Assembly (NCBI GenBank): GCA_916048095.2
Contig: OU696583.1
Coordinates: forward strand, 541,501 to 605,500
Source of the DNA: Sacculina carcini
Taxonomy: Eukaryota > Arthropoda > Thecostraca > Sacculinidae
Reading direction: 5' to 3'
DNA: 64,000 nt
Shown: positions 1 through 13,500 of the stretch, piece by piece
Layout of the letters: each line of letters begins with the position of its first letter
Numbering within the stretch: position 1 is the first letter of the stretch
Translations under genes and position numbers: made by a program
Notes under the pieces: model-generated
Seen by the model: only the letters and a program-made list of their open reading frames with translations
Told to the model about the DNA's origin: nothing
Databases searched by the model: none

Positions 1-30
1 TCAATACTATACTAAAAACGTTAATTGAGT

Positions 31-366
31 CAAAGGTTATAGGCCTAAGTGACAGCTGCTACACGGGAAGAAGCCGAAGCTTATGAACACACACAGGTGT
101 GTCCCGTGCAGCTCGCTGCCACCGCAGAACCGACCCTCTCCACGCTATGGCGTCATAAGGACGGAAGACGTATTAGAGAGGGCCACCTCCCCAGAATAAC
201 ATGACATGACACAATACATGACTGATATCTGGTACCATTTACTGCTGGGTGGACAGGGGCTGTTGTATTATAGTTTGCTCAAAGGAATTCTGCTCCGCCG
301 GGTTTCAAATCACGGACCTCCCGCTTGTGAGGCGGGTGTGCTACCACTACACCACGGAGTCCAACA
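31..366 (-). mobile_element. tRNA-Val-type SINE (copy 1)
   Basis: On the minus strand it starts at a tRNA-Val-like head (ctccgtggtgtagtgg box A, cctcacaag anticodon loop, tccgtgatttgaaaccc box B region) and ends in a ttaacctttg-like tail. It has the family body with ctgctgggtgg and ggtaccagatatcag. Orthologous to 59796-60130. Confidence 0.85.
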
Positions 367-425
367 GTATGTATGATACGGGGGATGTTTGGGGCGCTAT
401 TATTACTGCTGTTGTTGGTTTGCAG

Positions 426-597
426 GCGTGTCGCGTCACGTGGGCGACGCACTGGTGCCGAGTCAGTCGTGGCGCGCCGCGGACCAACGCACCGTGTGTC
501 TGGGCGTGGCACCATGGGGCGTGCTTCAAGGCAGACATCATCAACTTCTGGGACGCGACTGCAACGTGCTCTGTCACTGGCCCCAGCCTCTCAGCAG
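426..597 (+). CDS. Trpm: TRPM-a exon 4 equivalent (N-terminal homology region)
   Basis: Acceptor ttgcag precedes GCGTGTCGC and donor gtttct follows. It encodes [29 protein letters not shown], a strongly conserved TRPM stretch. It begins with two bases of a split glycine codon and ends with AG of a split serine codon. It differs from the copy at 60189-60360 by two silent changes. Confidence 0.9.
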
Positions 598-1657
598 GTT
601 TCTTTCTCCCTGTCTCTCTTTCTCTCTCTCACTTGTTCTCTCTTTCTGTCTCTCACTTTCTCTCTCTCTCTCTTCATATGTTATCATGCTCGATTCACAC
701 TTTTGAAGTACTTCGGCTCTGCTTCTAAGTGCTTGTGAAGTGAGTTGACAATCGAGAAGTTGTCGTTCATGACGCAGAGTAGGCAATATTTGTGTTTGTT
801 TTTATTTTCCGTGCATTTGTTTTGGAGCCTAATTCGTCCAGAATAGCAGAAATACTGAACTAAATTAGGAAAAATGAAAGTGTAGGCAAAAATATTGCCA
901 CGTGAGCGGAACAAACAACACCGCAATTGGCTGATAGACAAATAAGGAGTGTCGCACTTCTGAAATTGTTCGATTCATACCCTTCGGAAGTCTTCACTTC
1001 TGAAATTTTTAATCGAACAGATCTTATGGGTCTGTTTGTTTGTCTGTGTGTATGCTTATCTCTCTGTGTGAGTGTGTCGGTGTAACTGGCCACACCAGAA
1101 CAAAAGATACTCCAAAACCGATATGTGTATGTGTAATATGTAAAATATACGTGAATCAATCTAATTGTGTATGTGTGTGTATAAGTATGTATGTAGGGAA
1201 TGTTTCCACTAATAGGCTAGAGGTTAAAGGCTTCAAGTGGCAGCTGCTACACGGGAAGAAGCCTTAGCTTTTGAACTCAGGCGTGCCCCGTGCAGCTCGC
1301 TGCCACCGCAGAACCGACCCTCTCCACGCTATGGCGCCACAAGGGCGTATTAGAGAGGGACACCTCCCAGAATGCATGGCACAACACATGACTGATATCT
1401 GGTACCATCATTTACTGCTGGGTGGACATTGGCTGTTGGATTATAGAATTCGCCCAACGAAATTTTACTCCGTCGGGTTTCGAACCACGGACTTCCCGCT
1501 TGTGAGGCGGGTGTGCTGACAACTACACCACGGAGTCCAACAAAACATCAATAGGCTAACGCTTGGGCCAGCTTTCCTGTTTTATCCCATGCTGAATTGT
1601 TTTGACTGCGACAATCTGCGGCGATTACTTTCACTGACACGATAATTTCACTTTGGT

Positions 1658-1693
<36 letters not shown>

Positions 1694-4600
1694 AGGGGTA
1701 AACATGACCAGCTTTACTGAATGACAGAGAGAAAGAGAGAGTGAGACGATAAACAGGATGCAGAGGGACACACTGAGACAAAGATAAACAGTGTGTGTGT
1801 GTGTGTGTGTATGTGTGTGTGTATGCGAGACACACATTTGTCAATCAATCTTTTGACACGTGAAGTGATGTCTGCATGAACGTGTGAGACCTTGACTCAC
1901 TATCCTATTTAAATCAACCCCATTCTCATATATACGTTTGTGTGTTTGTGTGTGTGTGTGTGTGTGTTTGCTGATGGCGTTTTGTGTCTGCGTTTGAACA
2001 TTTGAAGTTACGGTTGTTATGTTTTGTTTGTTTTGTTTTGTTTTGGCCAATATCCTCTTTATGTGTCAATTAAATCGCGAAAACGTCCGCGAATCCTGAA
2101 AAAACGTCCACTTTCTTTCATTTAGCGGGTGACGAAATTCAATCACTTTATGCAAGATGAGCTAACAGCGTGTTCATATTAGACGCGTTTGCAATGTGTG
2201 AATGTTAACTGGTAGGTTTTATCTCACTGGTGTCATGTTTCATGTATCTAAGCCAACATAAGCGGCAGTTTGACCTGCTGGTTATGTAAATGAATTTATT
2301 AATTAATTGTATTGTTGTCAATCGGCCAGTTGATTGCGTTTGTTGATATATATTTGTAGCGTCAAATGTTGAAAAAAATAACAATGTATTTCTCGATGCA
2401 CAGACAAAGACAGACAGGCGCGTGCGGGACAGAGATGTCCCACACGCGCCTACAAGACTCCACTACACAGCGAGCACCATGAGACAATCCCCGATTCCTC
2501 CCCGTTAGCGCATTATATAGTCAAGCTTTGTTCGAAGAACATGTGTGTGACAACAGCGATGACACATGCAGATTCTTACACACACATGCACGCATACCAA
2601 TATACAACAGATACATTGCCACATATAGATGCATGGCAACAGTGACGATGACGCGATCACACCCACACACACGCACACATACACACTCACGCATATACAC
2701 ATACTCATATACACACATATGTTCGCGTGTACAAATAGTGCTTAGCAACAATGACGATTACGTGACCATACATACACACGCACACGCATACACACGCATA
2801 CACTCGTTGACTCACATGCACACACGCGCACACATACACACTCAGGCTAGCGCGCTTGTTCTGCAAACCTGCAGCGTGCGATTGCAGTTCCGTCTATTCT
2901 AGCTATGTGTGATTCAACAAGGGTGACATCATCGCAATCGAATGATGGCATCGCAACGCACACTGTTACTACAATATTGTCAACTGTGATTACGTTATTC
3001 CTGTTAAATATATCTAATCATTTTGCAAAACAATTGTGGTGTCTTGAAGAAATTATTATTGTGTAATATAATTCATAGTATACTTATAAGTTTTTATAGT
3101 GTTTATTTGTTTATATTTGCTGTCGCTCGCAGCATAGAAATATCAAACAATCGAGCGCAAGACAGCACATGAGCGCCTGTCGAGCGCTACATCAAGCACA
3201 TGCATGCCTGTTTGTGTGTGTGTTTGTGTGTGTGTGTGTGTCTGTCTGTATGGCAGCGGCATGCAGTTGAATGCACGTCACACGAACTTTATTCTGGCCG
3301 ACGATGGCACGGCAGGACGCTACGGAGCCGATTATCTGCTGAGGCGCGACCTCGAGAAACACATTTCCAGGCAGCGACTTTCCTCGCGTGAGTTTCTTCT
3401 GTGTACCGGTCGCTTGTTGGGGTTTTGCTTGGTATTCAGCGCGCGAATGTTCTGCCCAGTGTCACAGCCGTGATATATACATGCATTTTCCGTCGGTGAA
3501 TCAAGCGGATTCGAACCGCTTACCTCTTGGCTCCAAGACCGCGACTCTACCGCTGCACCATTTAACCAGCTTGCAACACTGCCTCTATCTGGCATTAACA
3601 TTACCAATCGACACAATCGAAACAACACAAATAACACAATAGAAAGTAAACGCATAAGAGCACAATAAAACGTCAGGGGAAAGGTTTGTTGGCAAACCTA
3701 ACTTTTTTAGTTAAAGGTTAAATGCCTAAGTGACAGCTGCTACACGGGAAGAAGCCGAAGCTTATGAACACACAGGTGTGTCCCGTGCAGCTCGCTGCCA
3801 CCGCAGAACCGACCCTCTCCACGCTATGACGCCACAAGGACTGAAGACGTATTAGAGAGTGTCACCTCCCCAGAATGCATGACACAACTCATGAATGATA
3901 TCTGGTACCATCATTTTCTGCTGGGTGGACAGGTGCTGTTGGATTATAGAATTCGCCCAAATAAATTTTCCTCCGCCGGGTTTCGAACCACGGACCTCCA
4001 GCTTGTGAGGCGGGTGTGCTAGCACTACACACTTACTGACTTATTCTGTCGAAATTTGTCAAACGTGTATGTGTGTGTGTGTGTCAGGTGTAAGTGGCGG
4101 CATTCCTGTGGTATGCGTGGTGGTTGAAGGCGGTTTGAACACGCTGCGAGCCGTGCTGGACTACGTGACTGACACGCCGCCAGTGCCTGTGGTCGTGTGT
4201 GAAGGCAGTGGACGTGTGACCGATATTCTCGCCTTCGCTATCAAGTTTGTCCTTCCTCATCCATTATCAACTATCCTTCTATCTATCTTTTTTATTTTTC
4301 TCTTATCACCCGGCGGAGCTGTATTTATTTAATAAAAAAGGTTAAATGCCTAAGTGGCAGCTACTACACGGGAATAAGCCGAAGCTTATGAACATACACA
4401 GGTATGTTCCGTGCAGCTTGCTGCCACCGCAGAACCGACCCTCTCCACGCTATGGCGCCACAAGGACGGAAGACGTATTAGAGAGGGCCACCTCCCCAGA
4501 ATGCATGGCGCAACTCATGACTGATATCTGGTACCATCATTTACTGCTGGGTGGACAGGGGCTGTGGGATTGTAGAATTCGCCCAATGAAATTCTGCTCC

Positions 4601-6040
4601 GCCGGGTTTCGAACCACTGACGTCCCGCTTGTGAGGCGGGTATGCTAACAACTGCACCACGGATTCATCGGGCGAATTATATGATCCCACAGCCCCTGTC
4701 CACCCAGCAGTAAATGATGGTACCAGATATCAGTCATGAGTTGTGACATGCATTCTGGGGAGGTGGCCCTCTCTAATACGTCTTCCGTCCTTGTGGCGCC
4801 ATAGCGTGGAGAGGGTCGGTTCTGTGGTGGCAGCGAGCTGCACGGGACACACCTGTGTGTTCAACATTCAACCTTTTCTGTATTATTTTGCATACCTCGT
4901 TATCTTATATTTGTTTCAACTGTTTAAACTTATTCACATTTGTTAATCTATTATCGTGCATTTGTTTAAATCCTTTCACGCCTATTTGATTTGCTATGTT
5001 TGCCAATAATTCACTCCACCAAGTACTATTCTTCTATTTGGAAATTCAAGCTGAATTTCTCTGCATCCCATCTGTGCTTGTGCTTGTGTGTGTGGTAGGC
5101 TGGTGAGCTGCGATAAGGGCGTGTCGATCCTCGACTCGCCAATGATACAGCAGCGCGTGCTGGCTATGATACACGCCATACTGGGCCGGCAGCACTCGGA
5201 CAAGCTGCTCGCCGATATTATTCAGTGTTGTCATCGACGTGAACTGGTACTGTTTGCCATAATACGCCCGCCAAATTACCGTTACACTTCTATAATTGCA
5301 TACACACACACACACGCTTGTCGTGTATTGCTTCGTTTTACCATGCTGATTGTGATGATAATATATCCAATGAACTGAACTCAGTAGAAATGTCGGGGAG
5401 TATAATTGCACATTGATTCTGCCAGTCAATTTGTCGTGGTTGTATCGATACCTCGATACCCCAGTGAGTGCGTGTGTTTGTGTTTGGATGCGGACTCACT
5501 TGTCACGCAGATCACCGTGTACAGCTGCACGGAGGGACACGAGCTCGACGAGACTATATTGAAGGCGCTGCTCAGAGGCTACCACATGTCGGCACCCGAT
5601 CAACTGCATCTGGCGCTCAGCTGGAACCGCGTTGATATTGCGCGCGCCACCGTGTTTTCCCGCGGTGGTCATGGCGGCGTTGAATGGTCCCCAGGTGAGG
5701 CGGCCCAGTGGTAGTGCGTGTGCCAGTCATTTGACCGCGTGTGCTCAGTGGTAGTACGTGTGCCAGTCATTTGACCGCGTGTGCTCAGTGGTAGGCATCA
5801 ATAGGGGTCGGCTTTTGTGTCGTGGTCACCGCAAGCTCTGTTGTGCAAGCTACCAAACATTTGCTCTCTTCCTTTCCAGCCATGGCTAGTGAAAAATTAT
5901 CAATTTATAGCAGTACATTCAATAAGTAGTCAATACAAAATTGTGACAAAATTGTTGTGTCACTTGTTTCATGCCGTCAATACGAAATTATGTTTTTGTG
6001 CTTGGCGTCCGACCCTTTGCCGGCTACTGTACATCCTAAA

Positions 6041-6103
<63 letters not shown>

Positions 6104-8978
6104 GCGTTCTTGAGCAGGTAATGAGTGATGCTCTGGTGAACGACCGCGTCGATTTTGTCAAACTTCTGCTGGAGAGTGGTGTTATGATGAGAAATTACCT
6201 CACCATCGCCAGACTCGAGGAGCTGTACAACTCGGTAACAAACAACTTTCCTTCATCACCTAGCCTATTTCACAGCGGAATTAAATACTTCACAGCACTG
6301 ACTAATTGTCTCATTGCTTTTGTTTTGCATTTTTACGTGACTTTTCAGGTTTTCCCTTTAAATTTTCCCGTTAATTATTTCTTTTTTTAACTTGACATTC
6401 CGGGTTTTAGCATCGTTGTGTGTTTGTGTGTGTATTCTGCATGCCAAACATTGTAACGTTGCAGAACCAGGGACCTGCCAACTCCCTGCATTGTATTGTG
6501 ACCGACGTGTGCAAGAGCTATTCACCTCATGGTCGACTTTCCCTGTTCGACATTGGACGGGCGATTAATCACCTAATGGGAGGCGCTTACAGGTGAGTTT
6601 GCGGCCCGCCAGGTCAGGTTAACATTTGTGTGGCATTTGTTAACATTTGTGTGGCAGGGCAGGGTAACATTTTTGTTTGAGTGTGTGTGTGTGTGTGTGC
6701 AGATCGTTGTATTCTCGGCGCAAGTTCCGCGTCGTATACAACAACATCATGTTGCGCTCCAGTAGAAGCAGCGGCGGTGCCGTGTTTGTCACGTGCAGTA
6801 GTGCCGTCAACACGCCGTGCACTGTCGCCGCTCTGGCGCCGCCCGGCCGCGCGTCCAACCGTCTTGGTCACAAGTCGGGCGACAGCAATTTCAGCGGCGG
6901 CAGCGCTCAGGGCTGCAACACGAACTTGAATCGAACTCACGACTCGAACTCGTACGCACCGTGGTCGACGGACGGAATGGACGGATTGTTGCCAAACGCC
7001 GGACTGGCTGCCGCCGACGGATGTGTATTTCGCTATCCGTTCAGCGAGCTGATGGTCAGTGTTGTCATGGCTTCTTCACTTGAGAAATGTATGTCAGTAC
7101 TTTGGAATATTAGCTGCTGAATGGCGCCGGTGGTTTTTTCTTTCTAGACAAAAAATCATGATTTATCTGCATGAACAGGTCACATTTATGTGTTGTGTTT
7201 ATATTCAGCGTTGATATCTTCGGTTTCATTCCACATGCATATATTATAATAATTAGTGTTTAGTGTATCCGCTTTGCTTGTTCTGTTGATTTTATTGTGA
7301 GGAGAAATGCATATTATACAATTGTGGTGCAGATGTGGGCGGTGCTGACCAACCGGCCGTGGCTGGCGCGCTTTTTCTGGCGGCGCCACGAGGACTCGTT
7401 GGCCAAGTGTCTGGTGGCGTGTCGCTTGTACAAGTCGCTGGCGCAGGAGGCCGCCGACGACAACCTCGACTCTGCTGTCTCCGACGATCTCAACGAGATG
7501 GCCGACGAGTTTGAAAATATCGGTCAGTCAAGAAGAAAGGGGATATATGGATTTAACGCTCAGGTTACCGTAAACCCTTTATTTGAGCGACATGCCGTTC
7601 GATTTTTCAAACCTTCCCTCGTATTTTTTTTCAAACCTTCCCTCGTATTTTTTTTTCAAACCTTCCCTCGTATTTTTTTCAAACCTTCCCTCGTATTTTT
7701 CAAACCTTCCCTCGTTCAATTAGAGGGTGTTGTTGTATTTTTCCACTAACTGGTGAGAACTTTGAGAAGATATGATCATTTTTATCAAACGTAATGGTAA
7801 ACATTAAACGTATGCATATATAGTTAACGAAAGACACAAATACAAGGTTATTACTGGTAATTAATCACAAATTCACTAATAAAAACCAGTCAGTTACAGC
7901 TATTGTCAAAAGAGAAGAGTTCATCAAATTAACGTTTAATTAGAGATGTCGTTTAAATAGAGGTTTTACGGTATATGTATACACACATTAGGTTATATAC
8001 TCGTACATTTTGTGGACTCCGTGGTGTAGTTGTTAGCAAACCCGCCTCACAAGCGGGAGGTCCGTGGTTCGAAACCCGGCGGAGCAGAATTTCATTGGGC
8101 GAATTCTACAATCCCACAGCCCCTGTCCACCCAGCAGTAAATGGTACCAGATATCAGTCATGAGTTGTGCCATGCATTCTTGGGAGGTGGCCCTCTCTCA
8201 TACGTATTACGTCCTTGTGGCGCCATAGCGTGGAAAGGGTCGGTTCTGCGGTGGCAGCGAGTTGCACGGGACATACCTGTGTGTTCATAAGGTTCTACTT
8301 CTTCCCGTGTAGCAGCTGTCACTTAGGCATTTAACCTTTATTTAACTGTGTATGTATGTATGTATGTGTCCTGGCAGCGCTCGAGGTGGTTGACTCGGCG
8401 TATATATGCGATCAAGACGGACTGAAACAGTTATTGACATGCGAGCTGGCCAGCTGGAGTTGCCAGACTTGTCTCAGTCTGGCCGTGATGGCCGACCACA
8501 AGCGACTGCTGGCGCGGCCGTGTTGCCAGGTGCTGCTGTCCGAGCTGTGGACTGGCGCGCTGCGACTGCGCCGCCACGGCCATTTGCAGGTGGTTGCCAG
8601 ATCGGCCTATTTTTTATACAACTTGGCGTTTTGTTTGTTTCTTTGTCTGTCGTCTTTTTTATCGTGATTTCTCCATATTGTTTGAAGGAATTATATTTTA
8701 TTTTTGTTATTTTTTATTATTTTGTTTATTTTGCTTTACTTATTTGTCGTGGACAACCCGACACGTTTGCAGTTGTCATAACATTCTTTGAACTGTTTTA
8801 TTGTCCTTTGGTCTGTTATGTTTGCCGGTATATTATTCCACTGATTGATGCAACGCTTTGGAAAACTGTATTTATCCACGTCCCTGCGATTCCTCTTTTG
8901 TAAAAGCTTTTTTATCTTGTCCTCGTTTAGATGTTGATATTTCAAATAATTTGTCGTGTGTGTGTGTGTGTGTGTGTA

Positions 8979-9013
<35 letters not shown>

Positions 9014-10515
9014 GTGTGTGTGTATGTGTGCAGGTGGTGATGGCACTGCTTGTACCCGTGTTCATTTCGCGGCTGGAGTTTTGCTCGCGCGATGAGCTCA
9101 GGCTGATGCCGCACACTGCCGAAGAACACTGGACTCAGATGACGGCCAGAGAAAACTGTGACGGAGCCGACGACGTTGAAGACGCCGTTTTAGTCGAATT
9201 CGACGATGCGCAACGGTGTCGAGACATGAACGGGTCGCAGGTGCGATTGTGGCCATTCAGGCCTTTTTATCTTAATTTTGGTTTTATATTATGTATTTAT
9301 TCGTTATTTTTTATTATTGTTCTCTCCTTAATTTCTCTCATGTAATCGCTCCCGTTGGTGTTTGATTTTCGTCTGCACAGTCGGTGGATTTTCCCACCTC
9401 TCTGTTTAATGGAGTCAAGAGCCACAGTACGGCCCACTTCGACTCGTTGAAAACCACTGGCCGCCGCCACAGTAGTCATCACACGTCGCCAGATGGCGGT
9501 GGTGTCGGCGGCGCAGGGTTCGATCACTGTTTGGACGTCAGTTCGTCGGCGGCTGCCGGTCAAGGCGGTGGTGGTGGCCGCAGACAACAGATGGATCTGC
9601 GGCGTAAAATATACGAGTTTTACAAGGCGCCCGTGGTGAAGTTTTGGGCTTTGACGGTGAGATGTAATTTTTATTTATCAAGTATTTCATTCATATAAAG
9701 CAGTCTTTCGTAACTGTGGACCCCGTGGTGGTTAGCACACCCGCCTCACAAGCGGGAGGTCCGTGGTTCGAAACCGGGCGGAGCAGAATTTCTGCCCCTG
9801 TCCATCCAGCAGTAAATGATGGTACCAGATATCAGTCATGTGTTTTGTCATGCATTCTGGGGAGGTGGCCCTCTCTAATACGTCTTACGTTCTTGTGGCG
9901 CCATAGCGTGGAGAGGGTTGGTTCTGCGGTGGCAGCGAGATTCACGGGACACACCTGTGTGTTCATACGCTTCGGCTTCTTCCCGTGTTGCAGCTGTCAC
10001 TTAGGACTTGAATCTTTGACATTTAACATTTAACTGGTGAATGGAGCGGTTGCCAATTGAGGGAATTGAAAGTCGGACAGAAGCAAAAATGCGTATTTGT
10101 CTATCCTAATTCGTTTTGAATTAGGATTGATACAACTATATCCTACTGAAATTATATCGTAATTCGTAAATTTTAATTGATGCAACAACCACCTGTATTT
10201 CTGGCCGCGAAAACTATGGTTTTTTTACTATAACATTTGTTGCACTCCACGAAGGGCTTTTCGGTACAATTTCATTCACACACACACACACACTGACATA
10301 CACACACATCACACACACACCCACATGTTCCTAAACAATCAATTCACTGGCGAAACAACGGAACAACTATCTTCATAAACGAACAACTGAAAATTTAATA
10401 GGTATAACGCGCAATTTATATTATAGTATTATATATTATATTATAGTATCTGGTTATATAAGTCTAGTCCACGTTCACTTCGTAATTTACTCACATGTTC
10501 CGTACAGAAATCGAG

Positions 10516-10560
<45 letters not shown>

Positions 10561-13500
10561 TGCAACAGTTGTCATACGTGGTGTTTTTATGTCTGCTGAC
10601 GTTTGTCGTGTTGGTCGAAATGAGTCCTCAGTACCCACGCTGGCAAGAAGTATACGTCACTCTGTACATTTTCTCTTTGGCTCTGGACCGTGTACGGGAC
10701 GTAATCATCTCGGAGCCCTACCAGACACGGTACACACGCTATTATCAGTATATATTCTAGCAGACACGGTACACATGCTGTTTTCAATATATATTCTAGC
10801 AGACACGGTACACATGCTGTTTTCAATATATATTCTACCAGACACGGTACACATGCTGTTTTCAATATATATTCTAGCAGACACGGTACACACGCTGTTT
10901 TCAATATATATTCTAGCAGACACGCTACACGGGTTGTTTTCAGTATGCGTGTATTGTTTGTTTTCGTTCACAGCCAAAAGTTGATTTTTGCTGATAGTGA
11001 GAGTAAAAGAGTCTATCAGTTAAATGCTGAGGATTTCCAGTTGATATATCTTCTGGCTCTATTTCTCTATATTGGTTTCTTGTTATCAATAGTTTTACTA
11101 TTGTAATTTGTTTTTTATTATCAATTGTTTTTATTTCTGCTACAAACACGTGGCGTATAGCGTGGCATATGCGTGACTGAATAATGAGCGGAGACAGGGT
11201 CGTATGGAGCACCAAGGGAATTGTACACCTGGGACTTGTACACAAAGGACTTGGACCCCTGATGTAATTGTACCTGATCGTGAGCGCGTGCGCGTGTGTG
11301 TGTGTGTGTGTTGGTATGGGGCGACGGTGCAGTCAAAAGTTGTGCACATGGCTGTCTTGTTTGTGGAACTTGTGCGACACCGTTTTCATTGGCAGCTACC
11401 TGCTTCTACAACCGCTGCGCTACACCGCCGCCACATTCCGCTGGGCGCGTGTTCTTATCTGCTGCAATAGTGTCTACTGGTGTGTATGCGTGTGTGTATT
11501 CACCTAAGTCAGGAGTGCGAGACTACTTCATAAGGGGTGACAGGAATCCTGTGAATAATGAAAGAAAGAATGTTTTTACATATGCTGTATATTTCCCCTG
11601 AAAAAAACTTTCTTACAGGAACTTTTATCTGTATGAGTAAATATCGAATTAAAAAGCATATAGCTATACAAAATCAAGGGGGTGTGAGAACTGACTTCTT
11701 ATTTGAAAAGAGTGCGGGCACTGAGAAAGGTTGAGAACCACTGGCATAGTTGTATACTGGCAGAAAATTAGCTGAACTTACATTGTCCTGCCTCGTATTC
11801 TCATCTCTTTTCCAGTATGTGTTTTTAATATCGCCATGTTTTTGACATCACAATTTCTTCAGCAAGAGTATTCCAATGATCTACACATCTAGCGCTGAAA
11901 CAGTATTTTGTGCGCGTGTGTGTGTGCTGGTGTATACGCAGGTACATTCGCTTATTTGAAACATTGAGCGTGGAAAAATACCTGGGACCAATGGTGGCAA
12001 TCGCGGGCAAGATGCTGGTTAAGATGATGCACCTGCTTGTGCTGCTGGTCATTGTGTTGTTCTCGTTTGGCGTGCTGCGTCAGTCTGTGCGCTACCCGCA
12101 CCAACCTGCCAGCTGGTACCTGCTACGCCACGTCTTCTACCAGCCCTACTTTATGCTGTACGGCGAGGTATTTGCGCCCGATATTGAGCCCGACTGCGGT
12201 GACGGAGACAAACAGCAGCCGTGCGAGCTATGGATCACCGTGGTCGCCATGACCGCCTACCTGCTGGTCGCCAACATTCTCATGCTCAACCTGCTGATTG
12301 CCGTCTTCAACAACATCTTCAGCGACATTCACGCCGTGGCCCACCAGGTGTGGATGTTTCAACGCTATCGGCTGGTGATGCAGTACGATTCGAAGACCGT
12401 CTGTCCGCCGCCGCTCGTGTTGTTTGAGCTGCTCTATCGGCTGCTCAAGCTGTGTTTCAATCGCTACCGGCGCGTTGCCAAGTTTCACGACCGCGGAATC
12501 AAATTGTTTGTGGACGCCGAGACGCTGGAGAGCGTGCACGAGTTTGAAGAGCAGTGTGTCGAGGAGTTTGAGCGTCGCAAGCAGATGGCCGCTCTCCAGA
12601 AGCCCGAGAATATGGTGTGTGATTGTTGGTGGTGCGAATGGGGAGGGGGGGGGGTGAAAACCAGTCATGCCCGGCTAGCGAAATATTACGTCTCTATTGC
12701 AACATTTGTTATTGTTTTGCGTGTGGTCATGTTGTAATGGGGTGCGACCTCTTCACTCATTGCCGATTTTCTTATTAATCTGGCCAATTCTATTCTGTAA
12801 TCGAGCTAGTATCAAGCAATACTCAAGAGCCGATTTAGTTGGTGACACACTTCACTCTACATATATATGATGTTGTATTGCGTGTGTGTGTGTGTGTGTG
12901 TGTGTACTCACTGAGTTGTGCTACAGAAAATGAGCTTCGGATCGAACTGTCCTGTTTCTTTTCCCATGAAGTTTATATTTGGACTCAGACAATTTTAACG
13001 TTGAACAAATTCAATGGGCAGCTTATTCCACTCGTCTATGGCTCTGTATACGAGAAACTCTGCACTTCTTAATGTCTTTTATACAACGTGTTTTCAACAG
13101 TTGTATGTATGTGTGTGTGTGTGTTCAGATTCAACAGGCGCTGGACCGTCAGACGACCAGCTTTCAGCGCCTCGAGGAACTGCTGATACGCCAACAATCG
13201 CAGCTCGAGCAGTCGCAGCGGCTGCACTTGCGCATGCAGCAGCTTGACGACTTGTTCGCATCATCACCGCTGACGACCGCCTCTGGGCGTCCAGCACCAC
13301 GAACACAGCGCCGCCAGTGTGACAGCCAGCAGAGCGGCCGCCACTCGGCAGCATTACGCTTGGTCGACGGATCTGGCACGATGCGGCACGAGCTGCGCCG
13401 ACTTTCCGAGTGTCAGAACGAGGAGGACGACGGCAGCAGCGATGCACGCGACTCAGAAGCATGCGCCGGCGACGGTCTCGACCAGCCGGTCCTCGACAGT

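Larger units (their letters stand above)
1..4284. repeat. Segmental duplication, left copy
   Basis: Collinear with 59767-64000 across exons, introns, SINEs and microsatellites, with about 2% substitutions in exons and indels mainly in simple repeats. Offset 59766 at the start and about 59742 at the end. Confidence 0.95.

Noticed and set aside
8012-8085. Functional tRNA-Val gene
   Set aside because: The same head recurs in thirteen copies joined to the same 250-bp body, with stem mismatches; it is a SINE head.
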